Origin: Arthrobacter crystallopoietes
Lineage (GTDB): Bacteria > Actinomycetota > Actinomycetes > Actinomycetales > Micrococcaceae
Length of the DNA: 64,000 nt
Direction of reading: 5' to 3'
NCBI RefSeq assembly: GCF_017603825.1
Contig: NZ_CP072014.1
Span: 248,001 to 312,000 of the forward strand
Shown here: one piece after another, positions 17,325-25,891 of the stretch
Position numbering within the stretch: position 1 is the first letter of the stretch
How the letters are laid out: each line of letters starts with the position of its first letter
Notes under the pieces: generated by a model
The model's input: the letters and a program-made list of their open reading frames with translations, nothing else
Told to the model about the DNA's origin: nothing
The model's database searches: none
Translations under genes and position numbers: made by a program

Positions 17325-19001
17325 ATGGGCAACATCCGCGAACGGAGGGGGCGGACGCCATTTCAGTTGCCGGCCGCCTTCACCCTCGCCTGTGCTGTCG
17401 TTTGTGTCCTCGCCTTTGGAGTGTGTTTGGCAGCCTTCGGAATCCGCCCTGCAACCAATGTCGCCATCGAGGCGGCCTTCGGGACAGGGGAAACGGAACC
17501 GGCAATCCCTGGGCGGGACCGCGGTTCGGCGGACCACGCCTTTGCGGCGGTAGACGCCTATTTGCAGGAACAGATCGACGCCATGGGGATTCCGTCAGTC
17601 TCCCTCGCCATCATCAAAGACGGCCAAGCCGTACACCAGGCTGCGTTCGGCAGCGCCGATGATTCCGGGCGACCAATGACCCCACAGACGCCGGTACTCC
17701 TGGCCTCGACCAGCAAATCCCTGACCGCCATCGCCGTGATGCAGCAAGTGGAGGCCGGACTGCTGGAGCTGGACGAACCTGCGCGGACGTATCTGCCATG
17801 GTTCAGCATGAGTGACAAGCGCGCGGCGGCCATCACCGTCCGGCATTTGCTGCATCAGACCAGCGGGCTGTCAACGGCTGACGGATCGGCTTTCGGAGCC
17901 TCGGATGCACAGGATCCGGACGCCCTCGAACAAGGGGTGCGTGACCTGGCAGATGCCAGGCTGGTCAACGAGCCCGGAGCGCGGTTCACCTATTCCAATG
18001 CCAACTACAACATTCTCGGCCTGCTGGTGCAGACGGTTTCCGGCCAGCCGTTCGGGGACTATATGCAGGAGCAGGTGTTCGCACCGCTCGACATGGCCGA
18101 CAGCCACACCACGCGGGAGGCTGCCCGCGCGGACAACCTGGCCGCGGGGTATTCGTTGTGGTTCGGCACCTGGTGGCGGCAGACGGATGTGCCTGCAGCA
18201 ACCACGGGGATGCCCTCGACCACCCTGTACTCGTCCGCACAGGATCTCGGCCACGAACTGGTCGCCCTGCTCGAGGGCGGACGCTATCTTGACCGCCGCA
18301 TCCTCCGGCCGGAAAGTGTGCAAACGCTGCTGACACCGCAGGTCCGCGTGGACGGTTCCAAAAGATACGCAATGGCTTGGTTTGCCCGCCCCTTGGAGGA
18401 ATCCACACACTCCGGCGCACCGACCGCCGCGGACCGGGATCTCCCCTTGCTCTTGGAGCATCAGGGCGAATGGGGAAATACACACACCTATCAGGCAATG
18501 GTCCCGTCCTCCGGACTCGGTGTCGCCCTGCTGATCAACGGCAACGATACATCGGCACCGTCACGTCTCCAGGCACTCGACAGCAATGTCCTGCGGATCC
18601 TCCATGGCCAACCGTCTGAACCGATCGCCGCACAGGAGGAGTGGCTGCAGCAGTACGGTTGGGCTGCTGCCCTGGTCCTGCTGTTCGCTGAACTGGCGAG
18701 TCTTGCGCTGGTACTCCGCTTTGTGGCGCAGAAACACACCGGCTCCACCAGCAACACGACCCGGTGCCGAGGGATTCTTATCCTCTGGACTGTCGGGGCC
18801 ATGGCCCTCGATACCTTTCTCATCTGGTTGGCTTTCGTTTACGCGCCGGCCCATTTCGAAACCTACTTGGCCGTCATTATTTATCAGTTTCCCGACGTCG
18901 GTGCCGCGCTTGTACCGGCACTGACTTTGGCCCTCGTATGTTCCCTCCCCCGGACGGTCTGGCTGCTGTCCCGGCTACGGATGCCCGGCCCCATCTCTTG
19001 A
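17325..19001 (+). CDS. Membrane-anchored serine hydrolase, class C beta-lactamase family
   Basis: A 558-residue protein. One N-terminal membrane anchor (about 15-42) is followed by a beta-lactamase/esterase domain (about 70-430) with STSK as the SxxK nucleophile motif, YSN as the second motif and HQGEWGN in the region of the third. Three hydrophobic helices follow at the C-terminus (about 440-550). Members act as beta-lactamase-like esterases or D-amino peptidases outside the membrane. Resistance is not implied by the sequence. AGGAG precedes ATG 17325. The C-terminal membrane domain matches a common architecture in Gram-positive homologues. Confidence 0.85.
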   Translation: MGNIRERRGRTPFQLPAAFTLACAVVCVLAFGVCLAAFGIRPATNVAIEAAFGTGETEPAIPGRDRGSADHAFAAVDAYLQEQIDAMGIPSVSLAIIKDGQAVHQAAFGSADDSGRPMTPQTPVLLASTSKSLTAIAVMQQVEAGLLELDEPARTYLPWFSMSDKRAAAITVRHLLHQTSGLSTADGSAFGASDAQDPDALEQGVRDLADARLVNEPGARFTYSNANYNILGLLVQTVSGQPFGDYMQEQVFAPLDMADSHTTREAARADNLAAGYSLWFGTWWRQTDVPAATTGMPSTTLYSSAQDLGHELVALLEGGRYLDRRILRPESVQTLLTPQVRVDGSKRYAMAWFARPLEESTHSGAPTAADRDLPLLLEHQGEWGNTHTYQAMVPSSGLGVALLINGNDTSAPSRLQALDSNVLRILHGQPSEPIAAQEEWLQQYGWAAALVLLFAELASLALVLRFVAQKHTGSTSNTTRCRGILILWTVGAMALDTFLIWLAFVYAPAHFETYLAVIIYQFPDVGAALVPALTLALVCSLPRTVWLLSRLRMPGPIS

Positions 19002-19057
19002 CCACGCCAAGGGCTCGATTTATAGTTAAGGAACTTATTAATTAAGGAGTTGCTTAC

Positions 19058-19399
19058 GTGGCGGCATCGGACGAGCTGAGTGTTGTATTCGCGGCACTCG
19101 CAGACCCCACGAGGAGGGCCATTCTGACCCGTCTGCGGCAGGGGCCAACCACAGTGGGAGAGCTTGCCGAGCCCTTCGCCATGAGCCGGCCTGCGATCTC
19201 GCAGCATCTGCGTGTACTGCAGAACGCAGGACTCATCGAACGCACCACAAGCGCCCAGTGGCGCACCTGTTCCCTGCGCACCGAACCCCTCGACGACGCA
19301 TCGGCCTGGATCGACCATCATCGCGGTCTCTGGAACGAGCGCTTCGATCTGCTCGACGAGCGGCTCCGCGACCTGAAGGAGAGGTCATCCAATGGTTGA
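19058..19399 (+). CDS. ArsR-family transcriptional regulator
   Basis: A 113-residue winged-helix regulator: ALADPTRRAILTRLRQGPTTV, then the recognition segment MSRPAISQHLRVLQNAGLIER. No metal-binding cysteine motif is seen, so it is of the non-metal branch that pairs with AHSA1/SRPBCC partners. GTG start at 19058 with AAGGAG eight bases upstream. It overlaps the next gene by 8 bp, so both are co-translated. A fused version of the same pair occurs at 21863. Confidence 0.9.
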   Translation: MAASDELSVVFAALADPTRRAILTRLRQGPTTVGELAEPFAMSRPAISQHLRVLQNAGLIERTTSAQWRTCSLRTEPLDDASAWIDHHRGLWNERFDLLDERLRDLKERSSNG

Positions 19400-19847
19400 C
19401 CAGACCACGACCGAGGAAAAGCAGTTCACCATCACCCGAGTCTTTGACGCTCCCCGCGACGTTATCTGGCGCGCGTGGACGGACCCGGATGAAGCCGCCC
19501 ACTGGTGGCACCCGAGGGGCGTCCGCACGCCACGCGATTCCGTGCGCGTAGACCTGCGGGTCGGCGGCAGCTACGAGTACAACATGGTCGCCCCGGACAA
19601 CAGCGAGTACCCGACCGCCGGGGAGTACCTGGAAGTCATCGAACCCGAGCGACTGGTCTTCACCTGGGGCAGTCCGGGCGACGATCGGACTGAAGTACCC
19701 GTCATCACCGTCACCCTCGCGGAGCTTGACGGCAATCGGACCGAGATGACGTTCCATCTGCGCGGCATCGAAGGCAAGCCCGGCGACGGCTTTGTCTACG
19801 ACGGCTGGGACGAAGCGTTCGACTCACTGGTCGAGCACCTCGGCTGA
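19392..19847 (+). CDS. SRPBCC / AHSA1-domain protein
   Basis: A 151-residue START-like domain protein. It begins FTITRVFDAPRDVIWRAWTDPDEAAHWW, the hallmark of the AHSA1 (Aha1 C-terminal-like) branch, and continues with VRVDLRVGGSYEYNM and a C-terminal helix GWDEAFDSLVEHL. These small proteins bind hydrophobic ligands in a deep cavity. Translational coupling with the ArsR gene suggests a ligand-sensing or detoxifying partner of that regulator. Ligand unknown. Confidence 0.88.
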   Translation: MVDQTTTEEKQFTITRVFDAPRDVIWRAWTDPDEAAHWWHPRGVRTPRDSVRVDLRVGGSYEYNMVAPDNSEYPTAGEYLEVIEPERLVFTWGSPGDDRTEVPVITVTLAELDGNRTEMTFHLRGIEGKPGDGFVYDGWDEAFDSLVEHLG

Positions 19848-19900
19848 AGCGGAGCCCGCTGGTTTAGCAAACCCGGCACATTGCTCCGACCACTCCAAGC

Positions 19901-19930
19901 AACGACGGCGGACCCACCGCCGCCGTCGTC
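19901..19930. terminator. Bidirectional terminator from an inverted pair of the 11-mer repeat
   Basis: AACGACGGCGG (19901-19911) and CCGCCGTCGTC (19920-19930) form a 10-bp stem between the convergent SRPBCC gene and the 2-hydroxyacid dehydrogenase gene. Confidence 0.75.
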
Positions 19931-19935
19931 GTCGT

Positions 19936-20883
19936 CTAAGTCAGCAGGTTGCTCGGCTCGCCCTTGGAGAAAGTGAGGATGTTGTCGAGCATCTGGGTGT
20001 AGCCGAGCCGGTGCGCGCGCTGGGTCACGAAGCCGATGTGCGGACTCAGGATCAGGTTCGGCGCCGACCTGAGCCGGCTGTCCGCCGGCAGCGGTTCCAC
20101 GTCGAACACGTCCAGCGCGGCCGCCGCAATCCGCCCCTCGCCAAGCGCACGGACCAGCGCCGCCTCGTCCACGAGCGGGCCGCGCGAGGTGTTCACCAGC
20201 CGGCCCTCGGGGCCAAGCAGCTCCAGCTCGGCGCCGCCGACAATCCCGCGCACGGCGTCCGAGAGCCGCAGATGGATGCTGACAATGTCGCCGCGGAGGA
20301 ACAGCTCCGACTTGGTCACCAGTTCGACACCGTGTTCGGCTGCCCGTTCCTCGGTCAGGTGCGGGCTCCACGCGATGACCTTCATGCCGAAGACTTCGGC
20401 GTAGCGGGCCATCAGCGAGCCGAGTTTGCCCAGTCCCAGCAGGCCCAGGGTGGCCCCGGCCAGGTCGATCCCGAGTCCGGCCTGCCACTTGCCGGTGCGG
20501 ATGTCGCGATCGTTCTGCGGGATGTCCCGGGCCACGGCCATGATCAGCGCCCAGGCCAGTTCGGCCGTCGCATTGGTGGATTGACGGGTGCCGCAGACGG
20601 CAATGCCGAGCCGCTTGGCCGCCTCCAGATCGATCGACGCGTTGGCCATGCCTGTGGTGGTGATCAGGCGCAGCCGCGGCAGCCGCTCCAGCAGTTCCGC
20701 CGTCATGGCCGTCCGTTCCCGCATGACAACAACGACGTCGGCATCGCGCAACCTTTCGGCGAGCGCGTCCTGATTGTCGAGGTGGTCGGTGAACCGCTCG
20801 ACACTCGCATCCGGCGGGAGGTGTTCCCATGGGGCGCTGGTCAGAGCCACATCTTGGTAGTCATCCAGAATCACGATCTTCAC
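19936..20883 (-). CDS. D-isomer-specific 2-hydroxyacid dehydrogenase
   Basis: A 315-residue NAD-dependent dehydrogenase of the formate/phosphoglycerate dehydrogenase superfamily. The NAD motif is LGLLGLGKLG, with catalytic Arg in LVNTSRGPLVDE, Glu in the DVFDVEPLP region and His in LSPHIGF. It reduces 2-oxoacids to D-2-hydroxyacids or the reverse. It starts at GTG 20883 without a clear Shine-Dalgarno site. It faces the ankyrin lipoprotein gene across a 102-bp divergent spacer. Substrate unknown; a second, distinct member lies at 42054. Confidence 0.88.
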   Translation of the reverse strand: MKIVILDDYQDVALTSAPWEHLPPDASVERFTDHLDNQDALAERLRDADVVVVMRERTAMTAELLERLPRLRLITTTGMANASIDLEAAKRLGIAVCGTRQSTNATAELAWALIMAVARDIPQNDRDIRTGKWQAGLGIDLAGATLGLLGLGKLGSLMARYAEVFGMKVIAWSPHLTEERAAEHGVELVTKSELFLRGDIVSIHLRLSDAVRGIVGGAELELLGPEGRLVNTSRGPLVDEAALVRALGEGRIAAAALDVFDVEPLPADSRLRSAPNLILSPHIGFVTQRAHRLGYTQMLDNILTFSKGEPSNLLT

Positions 20884-20985
20884 GCTGCCCAGCGTAGCGC
20901 CTGGCTCTCCCCGGGGCGCGGCTGCGCCACTTAGACTGGGCGGGTCCGGCGTTTCGCCGCCTGCCCCGACAGCTGGGAGTCCACA

Positions 20986-21807
20986 ATGCGCGCCTGCAAT
21001 ACGACCGCTCCTGCTGCCGCGGCCGTCGCGCTGCTGTGCCTCGCATTGCTCACCGGCTGCGCCGTCGAGCAGGAAACCGATGGCACGTCCGGTGCCCCGC
21101 CGTCGCCGTCCGTTGTTGCGAGCAGCCCGGCCGGCGCATCCACGGAGGTCTCGCCGTCACCCGGCGCGTCCCCGCCCTCCTCTCCCCCGGCTCCCGAAGG
21201 CGAGGAATTGGACCGCCTGAACCAGCAACTGCAGCGGGCCGCCGCCGACAACGACGCCGGGCAGATTGCTAAGCTGCTGGACCGCGGGGCGGAGCTGGAA
21301 CGCCGCAACGCGGAAGGGCGCACACCGCTGGTTACGGCTACCAAAGCGAACAACATCGACGCCGCCCGCGCGCTCATCGAGGCCGGTGCCGACGTGAACG
21401 CGAAGGACAACATCGACGACTCCGCCTATCTGTACGCCGGAGCCGAGGGATTCGACGAGATCCTGCAGCTGACGCTGGAGCACGGCGCGGACCTGTCCAG
21501 CACCAACCGCTTCGGTGGAACGGCACTCATCCCGGCCTGCGAGCACGCGCACACTTCGACGGTCCGGATCCTCATCGACGCCGGGGTCGACATCGACCAT
21601 GTGAACACTCCAGGCTGGACGTGCCTGCTCGAAGCCGTGGTTTTCGGCACCGGCAGCGAGGCGTACCAGGTCACCGTTCGGCAGGTGATCGCCGCCGAAG
21701 CCGACCTCAACATTCCGGATGCCAACGGGGTGACGGCACTGCAGCATGCACAGGCATTGGGCCAGACGGAGGTCGCTGCGCTGCTTCGGAGGGCAGGTGC
21801 GCGCTGA
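20986..21807 (+). CDS. Ankyrin-repeat lipoprotein
   Basis: A 273-residue lipoprotein with lipobox LTGC (lipidated Cys25) and a Ser/Pro/Ala-rich linker to about residue 70. Ankyrin repeats follow: one reads EGRTPLVTATKANNIDAARA with ADVNAKDN, and further degenerate units end at LGQTEVAALLRRAGA. Ankyrin repeats mediate protein binding; here they would face the outside of the membrane. GGGAG precedes the ATG by six bases. Similar lipoproteins occur in soil actinobacteria, sometimes as catalase-linked AnkB-like proteins; function here is unknown. Confidence 0.85.
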   Translation: MRACNTTAPAAAAVALLCLALLTGCAVEQETDGTSGAPPSPSVVASSPAGASTEVSPSPGASPPSSPPAPEGEELDRLNQQLQRAAADNDAGQIAKLLDRGAELERRNAEGRTPLVTATKANNIDAARALIEAGADVNAKDNIDDSAYLYAGAEGFDEILQLTLEHGADLSSTNRFGGTALIPACEHAHTSTVRILIDAGVDIDHVNTPGWTCLLEAVVFGTGSEAYQVTVRQVIAAEADLNIPDANGVTALQHAQALGQTEVAALLRRAGAR

Positions 21808-21826
21808 CTGCATCCTGCGCACGCTC

Positions 21827-21856
21827 TCGACATGTGACCAAAAGGTCACCTATTAT
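21827..21856 (+). promoter_or_regulatory. Leaderless promoter with embedded ArsR-type operator
   Basis: TCGACA (21827-21832) and TATTAT (21851-21856) are spaced by 18 bp. The perfect repeat GTGACC-AAAA-GGTCAC (21834-21849) sits inside the spacer, where a repressor would block RNA polymerase. The GTG start is only six bases after the -10 box, so the mRNA is probably leaderless. Confidence 0.72.
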
Positions 21857-21862
21857 TAACGC

Positions 21863-22615
21863 GTGGACGCGGTATTTAAAGCCCTCGCAGATCCAACCCG
21901 CAGAGCCCTGCTGGATGAACTCTTCCGCGAGGACGGGCAGACACTCAGCGCCCTTGAAGCGCAGTTCGACATCACGCGCTTCGGTGTCATGAAGCACCTG
22001 AAACAGCTCGAAGAAGCAGGCCTGCTGGTCACGCGGCGCAGAGGCCGCGAAAAGCTCCATTTCCTGAATCCGGTGCCGATCCGCCTCATCCACGACCGGT
22101 GGGTGGGCAAGTACGCAGAACCGTGGGCCGCTGGCCTCAGCGAGCTCAAGACACGATTGGAAACTCCGATGGAAAAGATCTTCGAGATCTACATCCGCAC
22201 CACTCCGGCACGGCTGTGGGAAGCGATCACGGACAGCGAGACCAGAAGCAAGTACATCTTCGGCAACCGGATCGAAACCGACTGGCAGGTTGGCTCGACC
22301 TACCGGATGACAAACCCGAAGGCCGACGGACCGCTGAGCGAAGGAGAAATCCTGGAGATTGACCCGCCGCGCCGTCTCGTGCAGAGCATGCGCGCACTCT
22401 GGGGCGAAGACGTCGAAGCCGAAGGGACCTCCCGGATCACGTGGGAAATCGAGCAGGTGGCAGACTCCTGCCGGCTGACCGTCACGCACGACCAGCTGCG
22501 CGAGGGCGCCAACGATCAGCTGTACGGCGGCTGGCCGATGATCCTCTCCGGGCTGAAGACCTGGCTGGAAACCGGCGAAGTGCTCACCACCCCGGGATCG
22601 CTTATGTATACGTGA
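21863..22615 (+). CDS. ArsR regulator fused to an AHSA1/SRPBCC domain
   Basis: A 250-residue two-domain protein. Residues 1-95 are an ArsR winged helix (ALADPTRRALLDELF, ITRFGVMKHLKQLEEAGLL) and residues 105-240 an AHSA1 fold (FEIYIRTTPARLWEAITDSE, MTNPKADGPLSEGEIL, GGWPMILSGLKTWLETG). The fusion puts ligand pocket and DNA-binding domain in one chain, so it likely senses a hydrophobic compound directly and represses its own promoter through the dyad at 21834-21849. GTG start at 21863, no Shine-Dalgarno. Its 3' end overlaps that of the convergent gene by 14 bp. Confidence 0.88.
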   Translation: MDAVFKALADPTRRALLDELFREDGQTLSALEAQFDITRFGVMKHLKQLEEAGLLVTRRRGREKLHFLNPVPIRLIHDRWVGKYAEPWAAGLSELKTRLETPMEKIFEIYIRTTPARLWEAITDSETRSKYIFGNRIETDWQVGSTYRMTNPKADGPLSEGEILEIDPPRRLVQSMRALWGEDVEAEGTSRITWEIEQVADSCRLTVTHDQLREGANDQLYGGWPMILSGLKTWLETGEVLTTPGSLMYT

Positions 22616-23315
22616 TCCGCGAAAGCGGCTCCCGACCCCTAGGCGCTGGATCCGCCCGTCCGCCATCCATCCCGGCGGCAAGAAGTTCCTGCAGTCCGTC
22701 CCGGAACTTTACCTTGCCGCCGTGGGCCGGATGGCGCACTTTGGGAACGGATAGGCCGCTGGCGCTGACGCTGCGGAAGCCCACGTTTCCCACCGCCACC
22801 ACGGACTCCACCGCGAACAGCTTCGCCAGCTCCTGCCAGAACGGACGCCCTGCCAACGCTTCGGCGGCCGACGGCGCGCGGTTCGACAACGGCCGGCCGG
22901 GCTGGTGCGAATGCAGCGGGTAGGCGCTCCAGAGCAGCGGCAGGAAATCCAGGCCGGCGAGCACGTCCCACATCACCGTTGCCGTCGGTTCTGCTGCAAC
23001 CGATGTTGCCTCGGCGGGCATGACATAGCCCTTGTCCGGCCCGAAAAGCCCGAAGTAGCCATTGCGGCTCTGCAGAATATCGCGGTTGGTGAACGGAACT
23101 CCGGTCAACCGCATGCCCCGGTAGCCGGGGGCCTCCCCCACCAGCAGGACCTTGGGCCGGCGTTCCAACATGTCCTGCAGGTACAGCTGTAGGTTGCGCC
23201 GGCGGACGGCGTTCTCCGGCTTGGAGTGGTCGAAGAAGTTGCAGCTGCTCGCCCCGACGGGCAACCGGGCAAGCTTTTCGATGAAGACCTGGATTTCCTG
23301 TGCGTCTGTGGCCAA
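22602..23315 (-). CDS. Uracil-DNA glycosylase family protein
   Basis: A 237-residue protein of the UDG superfamily. The first active-site motif is VGEAPGYRGMRLTGVPFTNRD and the second is RHPAHGG. These are variants of the GExPG and HPSxx motifs; no Fe-S cysteine set is seen. It may remove damaged bases or have another nucleic-acid role. I chose the TTG start at 23315 because the GC-rich 28 codons before it look noncoding and GGGAGG/GAGGAA lies upstream; an ATG at 23399 is the alternative. It is convergent with the ArsR-AHSA1 gene. Confidence 0.8.
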   Translation of the reverse strand: MATDAQEIQVFIEKLARLPVGASSCNFFDHSKPENAVRRRNLQLYLQDMLERRPKVLLVGEAPGYRGMRLTGVPFTNRDILQSRNGYFGLFGPDKGYVMPAEATSVAAEPTATVMWDVLAGLDFLPLLWSAYPLHSHQPGRPLSNRAPSAAEALAGRPFWQELAKLFAVESVVAVGNVGFRSVSASGLSVPKVRHPAHGGKVKFRDGLQELLAAGMDGGRADPAPRGREPLSRITYT

Positions 23316-23453
23316 ATTCCTCAAGTCCTCCCGTCCGTTGCAATGCGCCCAGCCACTCCCGTGAGCACGCCGCGTTCGTTGTTCTGACTCCTCAACCATA
23401 GTGTCCGGCGGTTGTCAGGTGGCCTGCCCGGTCCCGATATGGGAGTCTGAAGC

Positions 23454-23903
23454 ATGGTCGACGTCACCACCGAAATAGTCATTGCTGCCCCGCGCAAGAC
23501 GGTTGCCGAATATGCGGCTGATCCGGACAACGCCCCGGAGTGGTACCAGAACATAGCCTCGGCCCGTTGGGAAACGCCCCGTCCGCTCTCGGTTGGATCC
23601 CGCATCGCCTTCAACGCCGCCTTCCTCGGCCGCCACCTCTCCTACACTTACGAGATCGTCGAGTTCCGCCCGCTCGAAAAACTGGTGATGCGCACAGCCC
23701 AGGGCCCCTTCCCGATGCAGACCACTTACACCTGGACCGAGGTGGGCAGGGCCAACACGCGGATGACGCTGCGCAACAGCGGCGAACCGACAGGCTTCTC
23801 CCGGCTGGCCGCACCCTTCATGGGGATGATGATGAGAAAGGCCAACGGGAAGGATCTGGCCCGGATCAAGTCGATTCTCGAAGCGCGTCCCGCCACAGGC
23901 TGA
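23454..23903 (+). CDS. SRPBCC family protein
   Basis: A 149-residue polyketide-cyclase/dehydrase-like START-fold protein. It starts VDVTTEIVIAAPRKTVAEYAADPDNAPEWYQNI, the typical beta1-helix motif, with RIAFNAAFLGRHLSYTYEIVEF in the middle sheet and a long C-terminal helix (MMMRKANGKDLARIKSILE). The family binds lipids or secondary metabolites. It stands alone; GGGAG precedes ATG. No specific function can be given. Confidence 0.85.
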   Translation: MVDVTTEIVIAAPRKTVAEYAADPDNAPEWYQNIASARWETPRPLSVGSRIAFNAAFLGRHLSYTYEIVEFRPLEKLVMRTAQGPFPMQTTYTWTEVGRANTRMTLRNSGEPTGFSRLAAPFMGMMMRKANGKDLARIKSILEARPATG

Positions 23904-24051
23904 GCGTAAGCGGCACCAGCACCACGTCCAGGTGACCGCTTGAAACGGCAAAGGCACCACCATCTCGGACGGATGCCTTCAAAAGCTGCAACGAGCCATC
24001 TCGCGAGCTGCGATTCCGACGCAGAGACGTGGCATTCCCAGGCGTGCCCAG

Positions 24052-24717
24052 CTACGGGCCGACCAGTTCCTCATCGTTGCGATCGCGATGCATTGCAGCC
24101 ACAAGCTCTGCAAAGAAGCGGCGCATTCGGTCGACGGCCGCAGCATGCTTTCCGATCGTCAAGAGATCGGCCACATCGGAAAATGCCTCGCTCCACAGCG
24201 GCAACAAATGTTGGGAGGGGTAAAGCTGGATCCGCCGCAGGGAGCGCAGCATGACCTGATCCATAACGGCGTGCAGTTCGTCGTTACCGGCAGCGTCAAA
24301 AACCAACTTCACAATCCGCCCGAAGGCTGGTCCCGAAGTTTGCATGTCGCCCGAGCCCAGAGCTGCGCCGAAGTCGGCCACCGAACGCTTGAAGTCCTCG
24401 AGCCACTCGTCGGAGAGCTTGCCATCGGCACGCTCGAGACCTGCAACAAACACGGCTCCCAAGACATCCATCAGGTCAATTGCCTGCTTCTGCGTCAATG
24501 CGGCAACGCGACGCCGCTTGTTCGGCAGAGCCTCAATGAAGCCCTCGCTGATTAGCTGTGTGATGGCTTCCCTCACGGGCGTGACGCTGACCCCCAACCG
24601 GGCCGCCAGCTCTGCGTCCTTGATCGCAGCCCGCGGGGCCAAAGCACCAGAGAGTATCTCGTCGCGGAGCTGCTGAACCACGGCATCCTTCCGCGAGAGC
24701 GGCAATTCAAAGTCCAC
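24052..24717 (-). CDS. GntR-family transcriptional regulator, FCD subfamily
   Basis: A 221-residue regulator. The winged helix is seen in LRDEILSGALAPRAAIKDAELAARLG and VSVTPVREAITQLISEGFIE; the helical FCD effector domain follows from about residue 75. I chose GTG at 24717 (VDFELPLSRKD) because GGAGG lies ahead of it; a longer ATG frame adds 21 unlikely residues. It is divergent from the esterase/Baeyer-Villiger operon and probably controls it. Sequence and domain length resemble other catabolic FCD repressors; the effector is unknown. Confidence 0.87.
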   Translation of the reverse strand: MDFELPLSRKDAVVQQLRDEILSGALAPRAAIKDAELAARLGVSVTPVREAITQLISEGFIEALPNKRRRVAALTQKQAIDLMDVLGAVFVAGLERADGKLSDEWLEDFKRSVADFGAALGSGDMQTSGPAFGRIVKLVFDAAGNDELHAVMDQVMLRSLRRIQLYPSQHLLPLWSEAFSDVADLLTIGKHAAAVDRMRRFFAELVAAMHRDRNDEELVGP

Positions 24718-24919
24718 CTGCCTGCCTCCGTCCGGTCTCCTGTCCGCTACCTGACGCCAGAGCAGAAGCACGGCGCGCATTCACTGTACCGCGTGCGGCC
24801 TTTCAGGAAATATCCGCATGGAACCTCTTCCCATTCAAGAACAATGCATTCTATAGTGTTGTGACCTGCACCACTAAAAATGCAGGACCAGCAATCCACT
24901 CAACGAAGAGAGATTGAAA
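24718..24919. promoter_or_regulatory. Divergent promoter region of the GntR and esterase-BVMO genes
   Basis: TATAGT at 24852-24857 is a likely plus-strand -10 box. The inverted repeat CCTGCA-N10-TGCAGG (24865-24886) lies at the expected start of transcription and is a candidate operator for the divergent GntR protein. Confidence 0.5.
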
Positions 24920-25891
24920 ATGGCGCTTGATGAAGCAACCGTAAAGTTCCTCGCCGCAGCAGCAGAAGCTGCTGGACCGGAAGCCAAACCCATGTGGGAA
25001 ATGGAACCGGCTGAAGCCCGTGCCACGTCCGCGGCCATGAATGCGATGTTCGGGGAAGGTCCGGAAATGCACCGGACCGAGGACCATCAGTTGGTCAGTT
25101 ACGACGGCGAAGAATTCGCCATCCGAGTCCATGTCCCCAATTCCGCCCCGACTGGAGTATTCGTCTATCTCCATGGTGGCGGCTGGGTTGTCGGCGACAT
25201 CGACGGCTATGAGACGTTGGGTCGCCAGCTGGCAGAGAAAACCCGAAACACGGTCGTCCTGGTGAATTACCGCAAGGCTCCCGAAAAGCGGTTCCCTGCC
25301 GCCGTCGAAGATTCTTGGATTGCCTTGAAGTGGGCCGATGAGCATCGTGAAGAGCTAGCCAACGCCGGCGCGCCGCTGTTTGTCGGCGGCGACAGTGCCG
25401 GCGGCAACCTTTCTGCCGTGATGGCGCTGCGTGCGCGGGACGAAAACGGCCCCAGAATCGCTGGCCAGATGCTCATTTATCCAGTCACTGACGCAGACTT
25501 CACCCGCCTCTCCTACGACGAGCCGGAAAACCAGACCCTGCTGACCAAGGAATTCATGGTCTGGTTCTGGGACCACTACGCCCCCACTCCGGAGGATCGT
25601 GCCCATCCCCACGCCTCCCCCTTGCGGGCCGAAAGCCTGCAGGGCCTGCCCCCGGCACTGGTGGTCACGGCCGCCCACGATGTCCTGTGCGACGAGGGCG
25701 AGGCCTACTCCCAGCGTCTTCAGGAAGCCGGCGTCGACGTCCAGTTCCACCGGTGGCCAGGCCAAATGCACGGTTTCTTCTCCATGGTCAATGTGCTGCC
25801 GGCCAGCGCTGCCGTCATGGATTTGGTGGCAGACCGCGTGAAGGATATCTCCGTCAGCGCCGCGGAAACAACTGCGTCGGTGGAGGCCTGA
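24920..25891 (+). CDS. Alpha/beta hydrolase, HSL (family IV) esterase
   Basis: A 323-residue serine esterase of the hormone-sensitive-lipase family. The oxyanion motif is YLHGGGWVVGD, the nucleophile elbow GGDSAGGN, the acid Asp in AAHDVLCDEG and the base His in GQMHGFF. It hydrolyses short carboxylic esters in the cytoplasm. Start is ATG 24920 after an AGAGAG stretch; TTG at 24914 is an alternative. It is coupled (TGATG) to a Baeyer-Villiger monooxygenase, so it probably cleaves the ester or lactone made by that enzyme. Confidence 0.92.
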   Translation: MALDEATVKFLAAAAEAAGPEAKPMWEMEPAEARATSAAMNAMFGEGPEMHRTEDHQLVSYDGEEFAIRVHVPNSAPTGVFVYLHGGGWVVGDIDGYETLGRQLAEKTRNTVVLVNYRKAPEKRFPAAVEDSWIALKWADEHREELANAGAPLFVGGDSAGGNLSAVMALRARDENGPRIAGQMLIYPVTDADFTRLSYDEPENQTLLTKEFMVWFWDHYAPTPEDRAHPHASPLRAESLQGLPPALVVTAAHDVLCDEGEAYSQRLQEAGVDVQFHRWPGQMHGFFSMVNVLPASAAVMDLVADRVKDISVSAAETTASVEA

